64,000 bases of DNA, taken from Loxodes magnus (taxonomy: Eukaryota > Ciliophora > Karyorelictea > Loxodida > Loxodidae). The DNA is taken from NCBI GenBank assembly GCA_946699065.1, contig CAMPDV010001983.1:19801-83800 (forward strand), written 5' to 3'. The notes below the pieces were generated by a model, which was not told the DNA's origin, made no database searches, and saw nothing but the letters and a program-made list of their open reading frames with translations. The position numbers were made by a program, and so were the translations under genes. Position 1 is the stretch's first letter, and each line of letters starts with the position of its first letter. This document shows, piece after piece, positions 37,001 through 51,003 of this stretch.

Positions 37001-40000
37001 TCTTACAGGTACCTGTCTTGACGTCCTTTAGTCTCACCGTCTAATCATGACTTCCCGATACGATGAACTCTGAATCACTGGATATAGCCACAGCAAATAC
37101 AGAACTAATGTGACCACTCATGGTCTTACAGGTACCTGTCTTGACGTCCCATAGTCTCACCGTCTAATCATTACTTCCCGATACGATGAACTCTGAATCA
37201 CTGGATATAGCCACAGCAAATACAGAACTAATGTGACCACTCATGGTCTTACAGGTACCTGTCTTGACGTCTCATAGTCTCGCCGTCTAATCATTACTTC
37301 CCGATACGATGAACTCTGAATCACTGGATATAGCCACAGATGATACATGACTAGTGTGACCACTCATGGTCTTACAGGTACCTGTCTTGACGTCCCATAG
37401 TCTCACCGCATAATCATGACTTCCCGATACGATGAACTCTGAATCACTGGATATAGCCACAGCAAATACAGAACTAATGTGACCACTCATGGTCTTACAG
37501 GTACCTGTCTTGACGTCCCATAGTCTCACCGTCTAATCATGACTTCCCGATACGATGAACTCTGAATCACTGGATATAGCCACAGCAAATACAGAACTAA
37601 TGTGACCACTCATGGTCTTACAGGTACCTGTCTTGACGTCCCATAGTCTCACCGTCTAATCATTACTTCCCGATACGATGAACTCTGAATCACTGGATAT
37701 AGCCTCAGCATATACAGAACTAATGTGACCACTCATGGTCTTACAGGTACCTGTCTTGACGTCCCATAGTCTCACCGTCTAATCATTACTTCCCGATACG
37801 ATGAACTCTGAATCACTGGATATAGCCACAGCATATACAGAACTAATGTGACCACTCATGGTCTTACAGGTACCTGTCTTGACGTCCCATAGTCTCACCG
37901 TCTAATCATGACTTCCCGATACGATGAACTCTGAATCACTGGATATAGCCTCAGCAAATACAGAACTAATGTGACCACTCATGGTCTTACAGGTACCTGT
38001 CTTGACGTCCCATAGTCTCACCGTATAATCATTACTTCCCGATACGATGAACTCTGAATCACTGGATATAGCCACAGCATATACAGAACTAATGTGACCA
38101 CTCATGGTCTTACAGGTACCTGTCTTGACGTCCCATAGTCTCACCGTCTAATCATTACTTCCCGATACGATGAACTCTGAATCACTGGATATAGCCACAG
38201 CATATACATAATGTGTGTGACCACTCATGGTCTTACAGGTACCTGTCTTGACGTCCCATAGTCTCACCGTCTAATCATTACTTCCCGATACGATGAACTC
38301 TGAATCACTGGATATAGCCACAGCAAATACAGAACTAATGTGACCACTCATGGTCTTACAGGTACCTGTCTTGACGTCCCATAGTCTCACCGTCTAATCA
38401 TGACTTCCCGATACGATGAACTCTGAATCACTGGATATAGCCTCAGCATATACAGAACTAATGTGACCACTCATGGTCTTACAGGTACCTGTCTTGACGT
38501 CTCATAGTCTCGCCGTCTAATCATTACTTCCCGATACGATGAACTCTGAATCACTGGATATAGCCACAGATGATACATGACTAGTGTGACCACTCATGGT
38601 CTTACAGGTACCTGTCTTGACGTCCCATAGTCTCACCGCATAATCATGACTTCCCGATACGATGAACTCTGAATCACTGGATATAGCCACAGCAAATACA
38701 GAACTAATGTGACCACTCATGGTCTTACAGGTACCTGTCTTGACGTCCTTTAGTCTCACCCTCTAATCATGACTTCCCGATACGATGAACTCTGAATCAC
38801 TGGATATAGCCACAGCAAATACAGAACTAATGTGACCACTCATGGTCTTACAGGTACCTGTCTTGACGTCCCATAGTCTCACCGTCTAATCATTACTTCC
38901 CGATACGATGAACTCTGAATCACTGGATATAGCCACAGCATATACATGACTAATGTGACCACTCATGGTCTTACAGGTACCTGTCTTGACGTCCTTTAGT
39001 CTCACCCTCTAATCATGACTTCCCGATACGATGAACTCTGAATCACTGGATATAGCCACAGCAAATACAGAACTAATGTGACCACTCATGGTCTTACAGG
39101 TACCTGTCTTGACGTCCCATAGTCTCACCGTATAATCATTACTTCCCGATACGATGAACTCTGAATCACTGGATATAGCCACAGCAAATACAGAACTAAT
39201 TTGACCACTCATGGTCTTACAGGTACCTGTCTTGACGTCCCATAGTCTCACCGTCTAATCTAAACTTACCGATACGATGAACTCTGAATCACTGGATATA
39301 GCCACAGCAAATACAGAACTAATGTGACCACTCATGGTCTTACAGGTACCTGTCTTGACGTCCCATAGTCTCACCGTCTAATCATTACTTCCCGATACGA
39401 TGAACTCTGAATCACTGGATATAGCCACAGCATATACAGAACTAATGTGACCACTCATGGTCTTACAGGTACCTGTCTTGACGTCCCATAGTCTCACCGT
39501 CTAATCTAAACTTACCGATACGATGAACTCTGAATCACTGGATATAGCCACAGCAAATACAGAACTAATGTGACCACTCATGGTCTTACAGGTACCTGTC
39601 TTGACGTCCCATAGTCTCACCGTATAATCATTACTTCCCGATACGATGAACTCTGAATCACTGGATATAGCCACAGATGATACATGACTAATGTGACCAC
39701 TCATGGTCTTACAGGTACCTGTCTTGACGTCCCATAGTCTCACCGTCTAATCTAAACTTACCGATACGATGAACTCTGAATCACTGGATATAGCCACAGC
39801 AAATACAGAACTAATGTGACCACTCATGGTCTTACAGGTACCTGTCTTGACGTCCCATAGTCTCACCGTCTAATCATTACTTCCCGATACGATGAACTCT
39901 GAATCACTGGATATAGCCACAGATGATACATGACTAATGTGACCACTCATGGTCTTACAGGTACCTGTCTTGACGTCTCATAGTCTCACCGTCTAATCTA

Positions 40001-43000
40001 AACTTACCGATACGATGAACTCTGAATCACTGGATATAGCCACAGCAAATACAGAACTAATGTGACCACTCATGGTCTTACAGGTACCTGTCTTGACGTC
40101 CCATAGTCTCACCGTCTAATCATGACTTCCCGATACGATGAACTCTGAATCACTGGATATAGCCTCAGCATATACAGAACTAATGTGACCACTCATGGTC
40201 TTACAGGTACCTGTCTTGACGTCTCATAGTCTCGCCGTCTAATCATTACTTCCCGATACGATGAACTCTGAATCACTGGATATAGCCACAGATGATACAT
40301 GACTAGTGTGACCACTCATGGTCTTACAGGTACCTGTCTTGACGTCCCATAGTCTCACCGCATAATCATGACTTCCCGATACGATGAACTCTGAATCACT
40401 GGATATAGCCACAGCAAATACAGAACTAATGTGACCACTCATGGTCTTACAGGTACCTGTCTTGACGTCCCATAGTCTCACCGTCTAATCATGACTTCCC
40501 GATACGATGAACTCTGAATCACTGGATATAGCCACAGCAAATACAGAACTAATGTGACCACTCATGGTCTTACAGGTACCTGTCTTGACGTCCCATAGTC
40601 TCACCGTCTAATCTAAACTTACCGATACGATGAACTCTGAATCACTGGATATAGCCACAGCATATACAGAACTAATGTGACCACTCATGGTCTTACAGGT
40701 ACCTGTCTTGACGTCCTTTAGTCTCACCCTCTAATCATGACTTCCCGATACGATGAACTCTGAATCACTGGATATAGCCACAGCAAATACAGAACTAATG
40801 TGACCACTCATGGTCTTACAGGTACCTGTCTTGACGTCCTTTAGTCTCACCGTCTAATCATGACTTCCCGATACGATGAACTCTGAATCACTGGATATAG
40901 CCACAGCAAATACAGAACTAATGTGACCACTCATGGTCTTACAGGTACCTGTCTTGACGTCCCATAGTCTCACCGTCTAATCATTACTTCCCGATACGAT
41001 GAACTCTGAATCACTGGATATAGCCACAGCAAATACAGAACTAATGTGACCACTCATGGTCTTACAGGTACCTGTCTTGACGTCTCATAGTCTCGCCGTC
41101 TAATCATTACTTCCCGATACGATGAACTCTGAATCACTGGATATAGCCACAGATGATACATGACTAATGTGACCACTCATGGTCTTACAGGTACCTGTCT
41201 TGACGTCCCATAGTCTCACCGCATAATCATGACTTCCCGATACGATGAACTCTGAATCACTGGATATAGCCACAGCAAATACAGAACTAATGTGACCACT
41301 CATGGTCTTACAGGTACCTGTCTTGACGTCCCATAGTCTCACCGTCTAATCATGACTTCCCGATACGATGAACTCTGAATCACTGGATATAGCCACAGCA
41401 AATACAGAACTAATGTGACCACTCATGGTCTTACAGGTACCTGTCTTGACGTCCCATAGTCTCACCGTCTAATCATGACTTCCCGATACGATGAACTCTG
41501 AATCACTGGATATAGCCTCAGCATATACAGAACTAATGTGACCACTCATGGTCTTACAGGTACCTGTCTTGACGTCCCATAGTCTCACCGTCTAATCATG
41601 ACTTCCCGATACGATGAACTCTGAATCACTGGATATAGCCACAGCATATACAGAACTAATGTGACCACTCATGGTCTTACAGGTACCTGTCTTGACGTCC
41701 CATAGTCTCACCGTCTAATCATTACTTCCCGATACGATGAACTCTGAATCACTGGATATAGCCACAGCATATACATAATGTGTGTGACCACTCATGGTCT
41801 TACAGGTACCTGTCTTGACGTCCTTTAGTCTCACCGTCTAATCATGACTTCCCGATACGATGAACTCTGAATCACTGGATATAGCCACAGCATATACATA
41901 ATGTGTGTGACCACTCATGGTCTTACAGGTACCTGTCTTGACGTCCCATAGTCTCACCGTCTAATCATTACTTCCCGATACGATGAACTCTGAATCACTG
42001 GATATAGCCACAGCAAATACAGAACTAATGTGACCACTCATGGTCTTACAGGTACCTGTCTTGACGTCCCATAGTCTCACCGTCTAATCATGACTTCCCG
42101 ATACGATGAACTCTGAATCACTGGATATAGCCACAGATCATACATAACATGTGTGACCACTCATGGTCTTACAGGTACCTGTCTTGACGTCCCATAGTCT
42201 CACCGTCTAATCTAAACTTACCGATACGATGAACTCTGAATCACTGGATATAGCCACAGATGATACAGAACTAATGTGACCACTCATGGTCTTACAGGTA
42301 CCTGTCTTGACGTCCCATAGTCTTACCGTCTAATCTGCACTTCCCGATACGATGAACTCTGAATCACTGGATATAGCCACAGCAAATACAGAACTAATGT
42401 GACCACTCATGGTCTTACAGGTACCTGTCTTGACGTCCCATAGTCTCACCGTCTCATCATCACTTCCCGATACGATGAACTCTGAATCACTGGATATAGC
42501 CACAGATGATACATGACTAATGTGACCACTCATGGTCTTACAGGTACCTGTCTTGACGTCCCATAGTCTTACCGTCTAATCTGCACTTCCCGATACGATG
42601 AACTCTGAATCACTGGATATAGCCACAGCAAATACAGAACTAATGTGACCACTCATGGTCTTACAGGTACCTGTCTTGACGTCCCATAGTCTCACCGTAT
42701 TATCTCAACTTCCCGATACGATGAACTCTGAATCACTGGATATAGCCACAGCAAATACAGAACTAATGTGACCACTCATGGTCTTACAGGTACCTGTCTT
42801 GACGTCCCATAGTCTCACCGTCTAATCATGACTTCCCGATACGATGAACTCTGAATCACTGGATATAGCCACAGCATATACAGAACTAATGTGACCACTC
42901 ATGGTCTTACAGGTACCTGTCTTGACGTCCCATAGTCTCACCGTATTATCTCAACTTCCCGATACGATGAACTCTGAATCACTGGATATAGCCTCAGCAT

Positions 43001-46000
43001 ATACAGAACTAATGTGACCACTCATGGTCTTACAGGTACCTGTCTTGACGTCCCATAGTCTCACCGTCTAATCATGACTTCCCGATACGATGAACTCTGA
43101 ATCACTGGATATAGCCACAGATCATACATAACATGTGTGACCACTCATGGTCTTACAGGTACCTGTCTTGACGTCCCATAGTCTCACCGTCTAATCTAAA
43201 CTTACCGATACGATGAACTCTGAATCACTGGATATAGCCACAGATGATACATGACTAGTGTGACCACTCATGGTCTTACAGGTACCTGTCTTGACGTCCC
43301 ATAGTCTCACCGCATAATCATGACTTCCCGATACGATGAACTCTGAATCACTGGATATAGCCACAGCAAATACAGAACTAATGTGACCACTCATGGTCTT
43401 ACAGGTACCTGTCTTGACGTCCCATAGTCTCACCGTCTAATCATTACTTCCCGATACGATGAACTCTGAATCACTGGATATAGCCACAGCAAATACAGAA
43501 CTAATGTGACCACTCATGGTCTTACAGGTACCTGTCTTGACGTCCCATAGTCTCACCGTCTAATCATGACTTCCCGATACGATGAACTCTGAATCACTGG
43601 ATATAGCCACAGATCATACATGACTAGTGTGACCACTCATGGTCTTACAGGTACCTGTCTTGACGTCCCATAGTCTCACCGTCTAATCTAAACTTACCGA
43701 TACGATGAACTCTGAATCACTGGATATAGCTACAGCAAATACAGAACTAATGTGACCACTCATGGTCTTACAGGTACCTGTCTTGACGTCCCATAGTCTC
43801 ACCGTCTAATCATTACTTCCCGATACGATGAACTCTGAATCACTGGATATAGCCACAGCAAATACAGAACTAATGTGACCACTCATGGTCTTACAGGTAC
43901 CTGTCTTGACGTCCCATAGTCTCACCGTCTAATCATCACTTCCCGATACGATGAACTCTGAATCACTGGATATAGCCACAGATCATACATAACATGTGTG
44001 ACCACTCATGGTCTTACAGGTACCTGTCTTGACGTCCCATAGTCTCACCGTCTAATCTAAACTTACCGATACGATGAACTCTGAATCACTGGATATAGCC
44101 ACAGCATATACAGAACTAATGTGACCACTCATGGTCTTACAGGTACCTGTCTTGACGTCCCATAGTCTCACCGTCTAATCATTACTTCCCGATACGATGA
44201 ACTCTGAATCACTGGATATAGCCTCAGCATATACAGAACTAATGTGACCACTCATGGTCTTACAGGTACCTGTCTTGACGTCCCATAGTCTCACCGTCTA
44301 ATCATGACTTCCCGATACGATGAACTCTGAATCACTGGATATAGCCACAGATCATACATAACATGTGTGACCACTCATGGTCTTACAGGTACCTGTCTTG
44401 ACGTCCCATAGTCTCACCGTCTAATCTAAACTTACCGATACGATGAACTCTGAATCACTGGATATAGCCACAGCAAATACAGAACTAATGTGACCACTCA
44501 TGGTCTTACAGGTACCTGTCTTGACGTCTCATAGTCTCACCGTCTAATCATTACTTCCCGATACGATGAACTCTGAATCACTGGATATTGCCACAGCATA
44601 TACAGAACTAATGTGACCACTCATGGTCTTACAGGTACCTGTCTTGACGTCCTTTAGTCTCACCGTATAATCATTACTTCCCGATACGATGAACTCTGAA
44701 TCACTGGATATAGCCACAGCAAATACAGAACTAATGTGACCACTCATGGTCTTACAGGTACCTGTCTTGACGTCCCATAGTCTCACCGTCTAATCATTAC
44801 TTCCCGATACGATGAACTCTGAATCACTGGATATAGCCACAGCAAATACAGAACTAATGTGACCACTCATGGTCTTACAGGTACCTGTCTTGACGTCCCA
44901 TAGTCTCACCGTCTAATCATGACTTCCCGATACGATGAACTCTGAATCACTGGATATAGCCACAGATCATACATGACTAGTGTGACCACTCATGGTCTTA
45001 CAGGTACCTGTCTTGACGTCCCATAGTCTCACCGTCTAATCTAAACTTACCGATACGATGAACTCTGAATCACTGGATATAGCCACAGCATATACAGAAC
45101 TAATGTGACCACTCATGGTCTTACAGGTACCTGTCTTGACGTCCCATAGTCTCACCGTCTCATCATCACTTCCCGATACGATGAACTCTGAATCACTGGA
45201 TATTGCCACAGCATATACAGAACTAATGTGACCACTCATGGTCTTACAGGTACCTGTCTTGACGTCCCATAGTCTCAACGTCGAATCTGCACTTCCCGAT
45301 ACGATGAACTCTGAATCACTGGATATAGCCACAGCATATACAGAACTAATGTGACCACTCATGGTCTTACAGGTACCTGTCTTGACGTCCCATAGTCTCA
45401 CCGTCTAATCATCACTTCCCGATACGATGAACTCTGAATCACTGGATATAGCCACAGATGATACATGACAAGTGTGACCACTCATGGTCTTACAGGTACC
45501 TGTCTTGACGTCCTTTAGTCTCACCGTCTAATCATGACTTCCCGATACGATGAACTCTGAATCACTGGATATAGCCACAGCATATACAGAACTAATGTGA
45601 CCACTCATGGTCTTACAGGTACCTGTCTTGACGTCCCATAGTCTCACCGTCTAATCATTACTTCCCGATACGATGAACTCTGAATCACTGGATATAGCCA
45701 CAGATGATACATAATGTGTGTGACCACTCATGGTCTTACAGGTACCTGTCTTGACGTCCCATAGTCTCACCGTCTAATCTAAACTTACCGATACGATGAA
45801 CTCTGAATCACTGGATATAGCCACAGCATATACAGAACTAATGTGACCACTCATGGTCTTACAGGTACCTGTCTTGACGTCCCATAGTCTCACCGTCTAA
45901 TCATTACTTCCCGATACGATGAACTCTGAATCACTGGATATAGCCTCAGCATATACAGAACTAATGTGACCACTCATGGTCTTACAGGTACCTGTCTTGA

Positions 46001-48647
46001 CGTCCCATAGTCTCACCGTCTAATCATGACTTCCCGATACGATGAACTCTGAATCACTGGATATAGCCACAGATCATACATAACATGTGTGACCACTCAT
46101 GGTCTTACAGGTACCTGTCTTGACGTCCCATAGTCTCACCGTCTAATCTAAACTTACCGATACGATGAACTCTGAATCACTGGATATAGCCACAGCAAAT
46201 ACAGAACTAATGTGACCACTCATGGTCTTACAGGTACCTGTCTTGACGTCTCATAGTCTCACCGTCTAATCATTACTTCCCGATACGATGAACTCTGAAT
46301 CACTGGATATTGCCACAGCATATACAGAACTAATGTGACCACTCATGGTCTTACAGGTACCTGTCTTGACGTCCTTTAGTCTCACCGTATAATCATTACT
46401 TCCCGATACGATGAACTCTGAATCACTGGATATAGCCACAGCATATACATAATGTGTGTGACCACTCATGGTCTTACAGGTACCTGTCTTGACGTCCCAT
46501 AGTCTCACCGTATAATCATTACTTCCCGATACGATGAACTCTGAATCACTGGATATAGCCACAGATGATACATGACTAATGTGACCACTCATGGTCTTAC
46601 AGGTACCTGTCTTGACGTCCCATAGTCTCACCGCATAATCATGACTTCCCGATACGATGAACTCTGAATCACTGGATATAGCCACAGCAAATACAGAACT
46701 AATGTGACCACTCATGGTCTTACAGGTACCTGTCTTGACGTCCTTTAGTCTCACCCTCTAATCATGACTTCCCGATACGATGAACTCTGAATCACTGGAT
46801 ATAGCCACAGCAAATACAGAACTAATGTGACCACTCATGGTCTTACAGGTACCTGTCTTGACGTCCCATAGTCTCACCGTATAATCATTACTTCCCGATA
46901 CGATGAACTCTGAATCACTGGATATAGCCACAGCAAATACAGAACTAATTTGACCACTCATGGTCTTACAGGTACCTGTCTTGACGTCCCATAGTCTCAC
47001 CGTCTAATCATTACTTCCCGATACGATGAACTCTGAATCACTGGATATAGCCACAGCAAATACAGAACTAATGTGACCACTCATGGTCTTACAGGTACCT
47101 GTCTTGACGTCCCATAGTCTCACCGCATAATCATGACTTCCCGATACGATGAACTCTGAATCACTGGATATAGCCACAGCAAATACAGAACTAATGTGAC
47201 CACTCATGGTCTTACAGGTACCTGTCTTGACGTCCCATAGTCTCACCGTCTAATCTGCACTTCCCGATACGATGAACTCTGAATCACTGGATATAGCCAC
47301 AGCAAATACAGAACTAATGTGACCACTCATGGTCTTACAGGTACCTGTCTTGACGTCCCATAGTCTCACCGTCTCATCATCACTTCCCGATACGATGAAC
47401 TCTGAATCACTGGATATTGCCACAGCATATACAGAACTAATGTGACCACTCATGGTCTTACAGGTACCTGTCTTGACGTCCCATAGTCTCACCGTCTAAT
47501 CATGACTTCCCGATACGATGAACTCTGAATCACTGGATATAGCCACAGCATATACAGAACTAATGTGACCACTCATGGTCTTACAGGTACCTGTCTTGAC
47601 GTCCCATAGTCTCACCGTCTCATCATCACTTCCCGATACGATGAACTCTGAATCACTGGATATTGCCACAGCATATACAGAACTAATGTGACCACTCATG
47701 GTCTTACAGGTACCTGTCTTGACGTCCCATAGTCTCAACGTCGAATCTGCACTTCCCGATACGATGAACTCTGAATCACTGGATATAGCCACAGCATATA
47801 CAGAACTAATGTGACCACTCATGGTCTTACAGGTACCTGTCTTGACGTCCCATAGTCTCACCGTATAATCTAAACTTACCGATACGATGAACTCTGAATC
47901 ACTGGATATAGCCACAGCATATACAGAACTAATGTGACCACTCATGGTCTTACAGGTACCTGTCTTGACGTCCCATAGTCTCACCGTCTAATCATTACTT
48001 CCCGATACGATGAACTCTGAATCACTGGATATAGCCACAGCATATACAGAACTAATGTGACCACTCATGGTCTTACAGGTACCTGTCTTGACGTCCCATA
48101 GTCTCACCGTCTAATCATTACTTCCCGATACGATGAACTCTGAATCACTGGATATAGCCACAGATGATACATAATGTGTGTGACCACTCATGGTCTTACA
48201 GGTACCTGTCTTGACGTCCCATAGTCTCACCGTCTAATCTAAACTTACCGATACGATGAACTCTGAATCACTGGATATAGCCACAGCATATACAGAACTA
48301 ATGTGACCACTCATGGTCTTACAGGTACCTGTCTTGACGTCCCATAGTCTCACCGTCTAATCTAAACTTACCGATACGATGAACTCTGAATCACTGGATA
48401 TAGTCACAGCAAATACAGAACTAATGTGACCACTCATGGTCTTACAGGTACCTGTCTTGACGTCCCATAGTCTCACCGTCTAATCATTACTTCCCGATAT
48501 GATGAACTCTGAATCACTGGATATAGCCACAGCAAATACAGAACTAATGTGACCACTCATGGTCTTACAGGTACCTGTCTTGACGTCCCATAGTCTCACC
48601 GTCTCATCATCACTTCCCGATACGATGAACTCTGAATCACTGGATAT
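31029..48647 (-). CDS. WD40 array segment, longest uninterrupted frame (about 143 blades)
   Basis: All blade starts I checked across this interval share one phase, so about 17.6 kb (near 5,870 codons) is free of net frameshift when TAG is Gln and TGA is Trp. Bounded by 1-base deletions at about 48647 (GATATGCC for GATATTGCC) and 31028. In-frame TGA occurs only at the WD Trp or the V-W-S-V position, as far as I read. If translated it would be a very large repeat protein of about 20 seven-blade propellers; by family such surfaces bind peptides or proteins. Variation concentrates in the GH loop and the S-x-D turn. I saw no start ATG or non-repeat flank. Coding status is inferred from frame and periodicity only. 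Confidence 0.5.
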
Positions 48648-51003
48648 GCCACAGCATATACAGAACTAATGTGACCACTCATGGTCTTACAGGTACCTGT
48701 CTTGACGTCCCATAGTCTCACCGTCTAATCTAAACTTACCGATACGATGAACTCTGAATCACTGGATATAGCCACAGCAAATACAGAACTAATGTGACCA
48801 CTCATGGTCTTACAGGTACCTGTCTTGACGTCTCATAGTCTCACCGTCTAATCATTACTTCCCGATACGATGAACTCTGAATCACTGGATATTGCCACAG
48901 CATATACAGAACTAATGTGACCACTCATGGTCTTACAGGTACCTGTCTTGACGTCCTTTAGTCTCACCGTATAATCATTACTTCCCGATACGATGAACTC
49001 TGAATCACTGGATATAGCCACAGCATATACATAATGTGTGTGACCACTCATGGTCTTACAGGTACCTGTCTTGACGTCCCATAGTCTCACCGTATAATCA
49101 TTACTTCCCGATACGATGAACTCTGAATCACTGGATATAGCCACAGATGATACAGAACTAATGTGACCACTCATGGTCTTACAGGTACCTGTCTTGACGT
49201 CCCATAGTCTCACCGCATAATCATGACTTCCCGATACGATGAACTCTGAATCACTGGATATAGCCACAGCAAATACAGAACTAATGTGACCACTCATGGT
49301 CTTACAGGTACCTGTCTTGACGTCCCATAGTCTCACCGTCTAATCTGCACTTCCCGATACGATGAACTCTGAATCACTGGATATAGCCACAGCATATACA
49401 GAACTAATGTGACCACTCATGGTCTTACAGGTACCTGTCTTGACGTCCCATAGTCTCACCGCATAATCATGACTTCCCGATACGATGAACTCTGAATCAC
49501 TGGATATAGCCACAGCAAATACAGAACTAATGTGACCACTCATGGTCTTACAGGTACCTGTCTTGACGTCCTTTAGTCTCACCCTCTAATCATGACTTCC
49601 CGATACGATGAACTCTGAATCACTGGATATAGCCACAGCAAATACAGAACTAATGTGACCACTCATGGTCTTACAGGTACCTGTCTTGACGTCCCATAGT
49701 CTCACCGTATAATCATTACTTCCCGATACGATGAACTCTGAATCACTGGATATAGCCACAGCAAATACAGAACTAATTTGACCACTCATGGTCTTACAGG
49801 TACCTGTCTTGACGTCCCATAGTCTCACCGTCTAATCATTACTTCCCGATACGATGAACTCTGAATCACTGGATATAGCCACAGCAAATACAGAACTAAT
49901 GTGACCACTCATGGTCTTACAGGTACCTGTCTTGACGTCCCATAGTCTCACCGCATAATCATGACTTCCCGATACGATGAACTCTGAATCACTGGATATA
50001 GCCACAGCAAATACAGAACTAATGTGACCACTCATGGTCTTACAGGTACCTGTCTTGACGTCCCATAGTCTCACCGTCTAATCTGCACTTCCCGATACGA
50101 TGAACTCTGAATCACTGGATATAGCCACAGCAAATACAGAACTAATGTGACCACTCATGGTCTTACAGGTACCTGTCTTGACGTCCCATAGTCTCACCGT
50201 CTAATCATCACTTCCCGATACGATGAACTCTGAATCACTGGATATAGCCACAGCATATACAGAACTAATGTGACCACTCATGGTCTTACAGGTACCTGTC
50301 TTGACGTCCCATAGTCTCACCGTCTAATCATGACTTCCCGATACGATGAACTCTGAATCACTGGATATAGCCACAGCATATACAGAACTAATGTGACCAC
50401 TCATGGTCTTACAGGTACCTGTCTTGACGTCCCATAGTCTCACCGTCTCATCATCACTTCCCGATACGATGAACTCTGAATCACTGGATATTGCCACAGC
50501 ATATACAGAACTAATGTGACCACTCATGGTCTTACAGGTACCTGTCTTGACGTCCCATAGTCTCACCGTCGAATCATGCACTTCCCGATACGATGAACTC
50601 TGAATCACTGGATATAGCCACAGCATATACAGAACTAATGTGACCACTCATGGTCTTACAGGTACCTGTCTTGACGTCCCATAGTCTCACCGTCTAATCA
50701 TGACTTCCCGATACGATGAACTCTGAATCACTGGATATAGTCACAGCATATACAGAACTAATGTGACCACTCATGGTCTTACAGGTACCTGTCTTGACGT
50801 CCCATAGTCTCACCGTCTCATCATCACTTCCCGATACGATGAACTCTGAATCACTGGATATTGCCACAGCATATACAGAACTAATGTGACCACTCATGGT
50901 CTTACAGGTACCTGTCTTGACGTCCCATAGTCTCACCGTCTAATCTGCACTTCCCGATACGATGAACTCTGAATCACTGGATATAGCCACAGATGATACA
51001 TAA
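48648..51003 (-). CDS. WD40 array segment, frame block with one internal insertion
   Basis: About 19 blades. A 1-base insertion near 50577 (GAATCATGCAC for GAATCTGCAC) splits it, and a deletion near 51003 (ACATAATAATG for ACATAACTAATG) bounds it. It contains the rarer S-A-D-S-T-L-R-L and S-D-D-E-T-V-R-L blade types. Confidence 0.4.
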
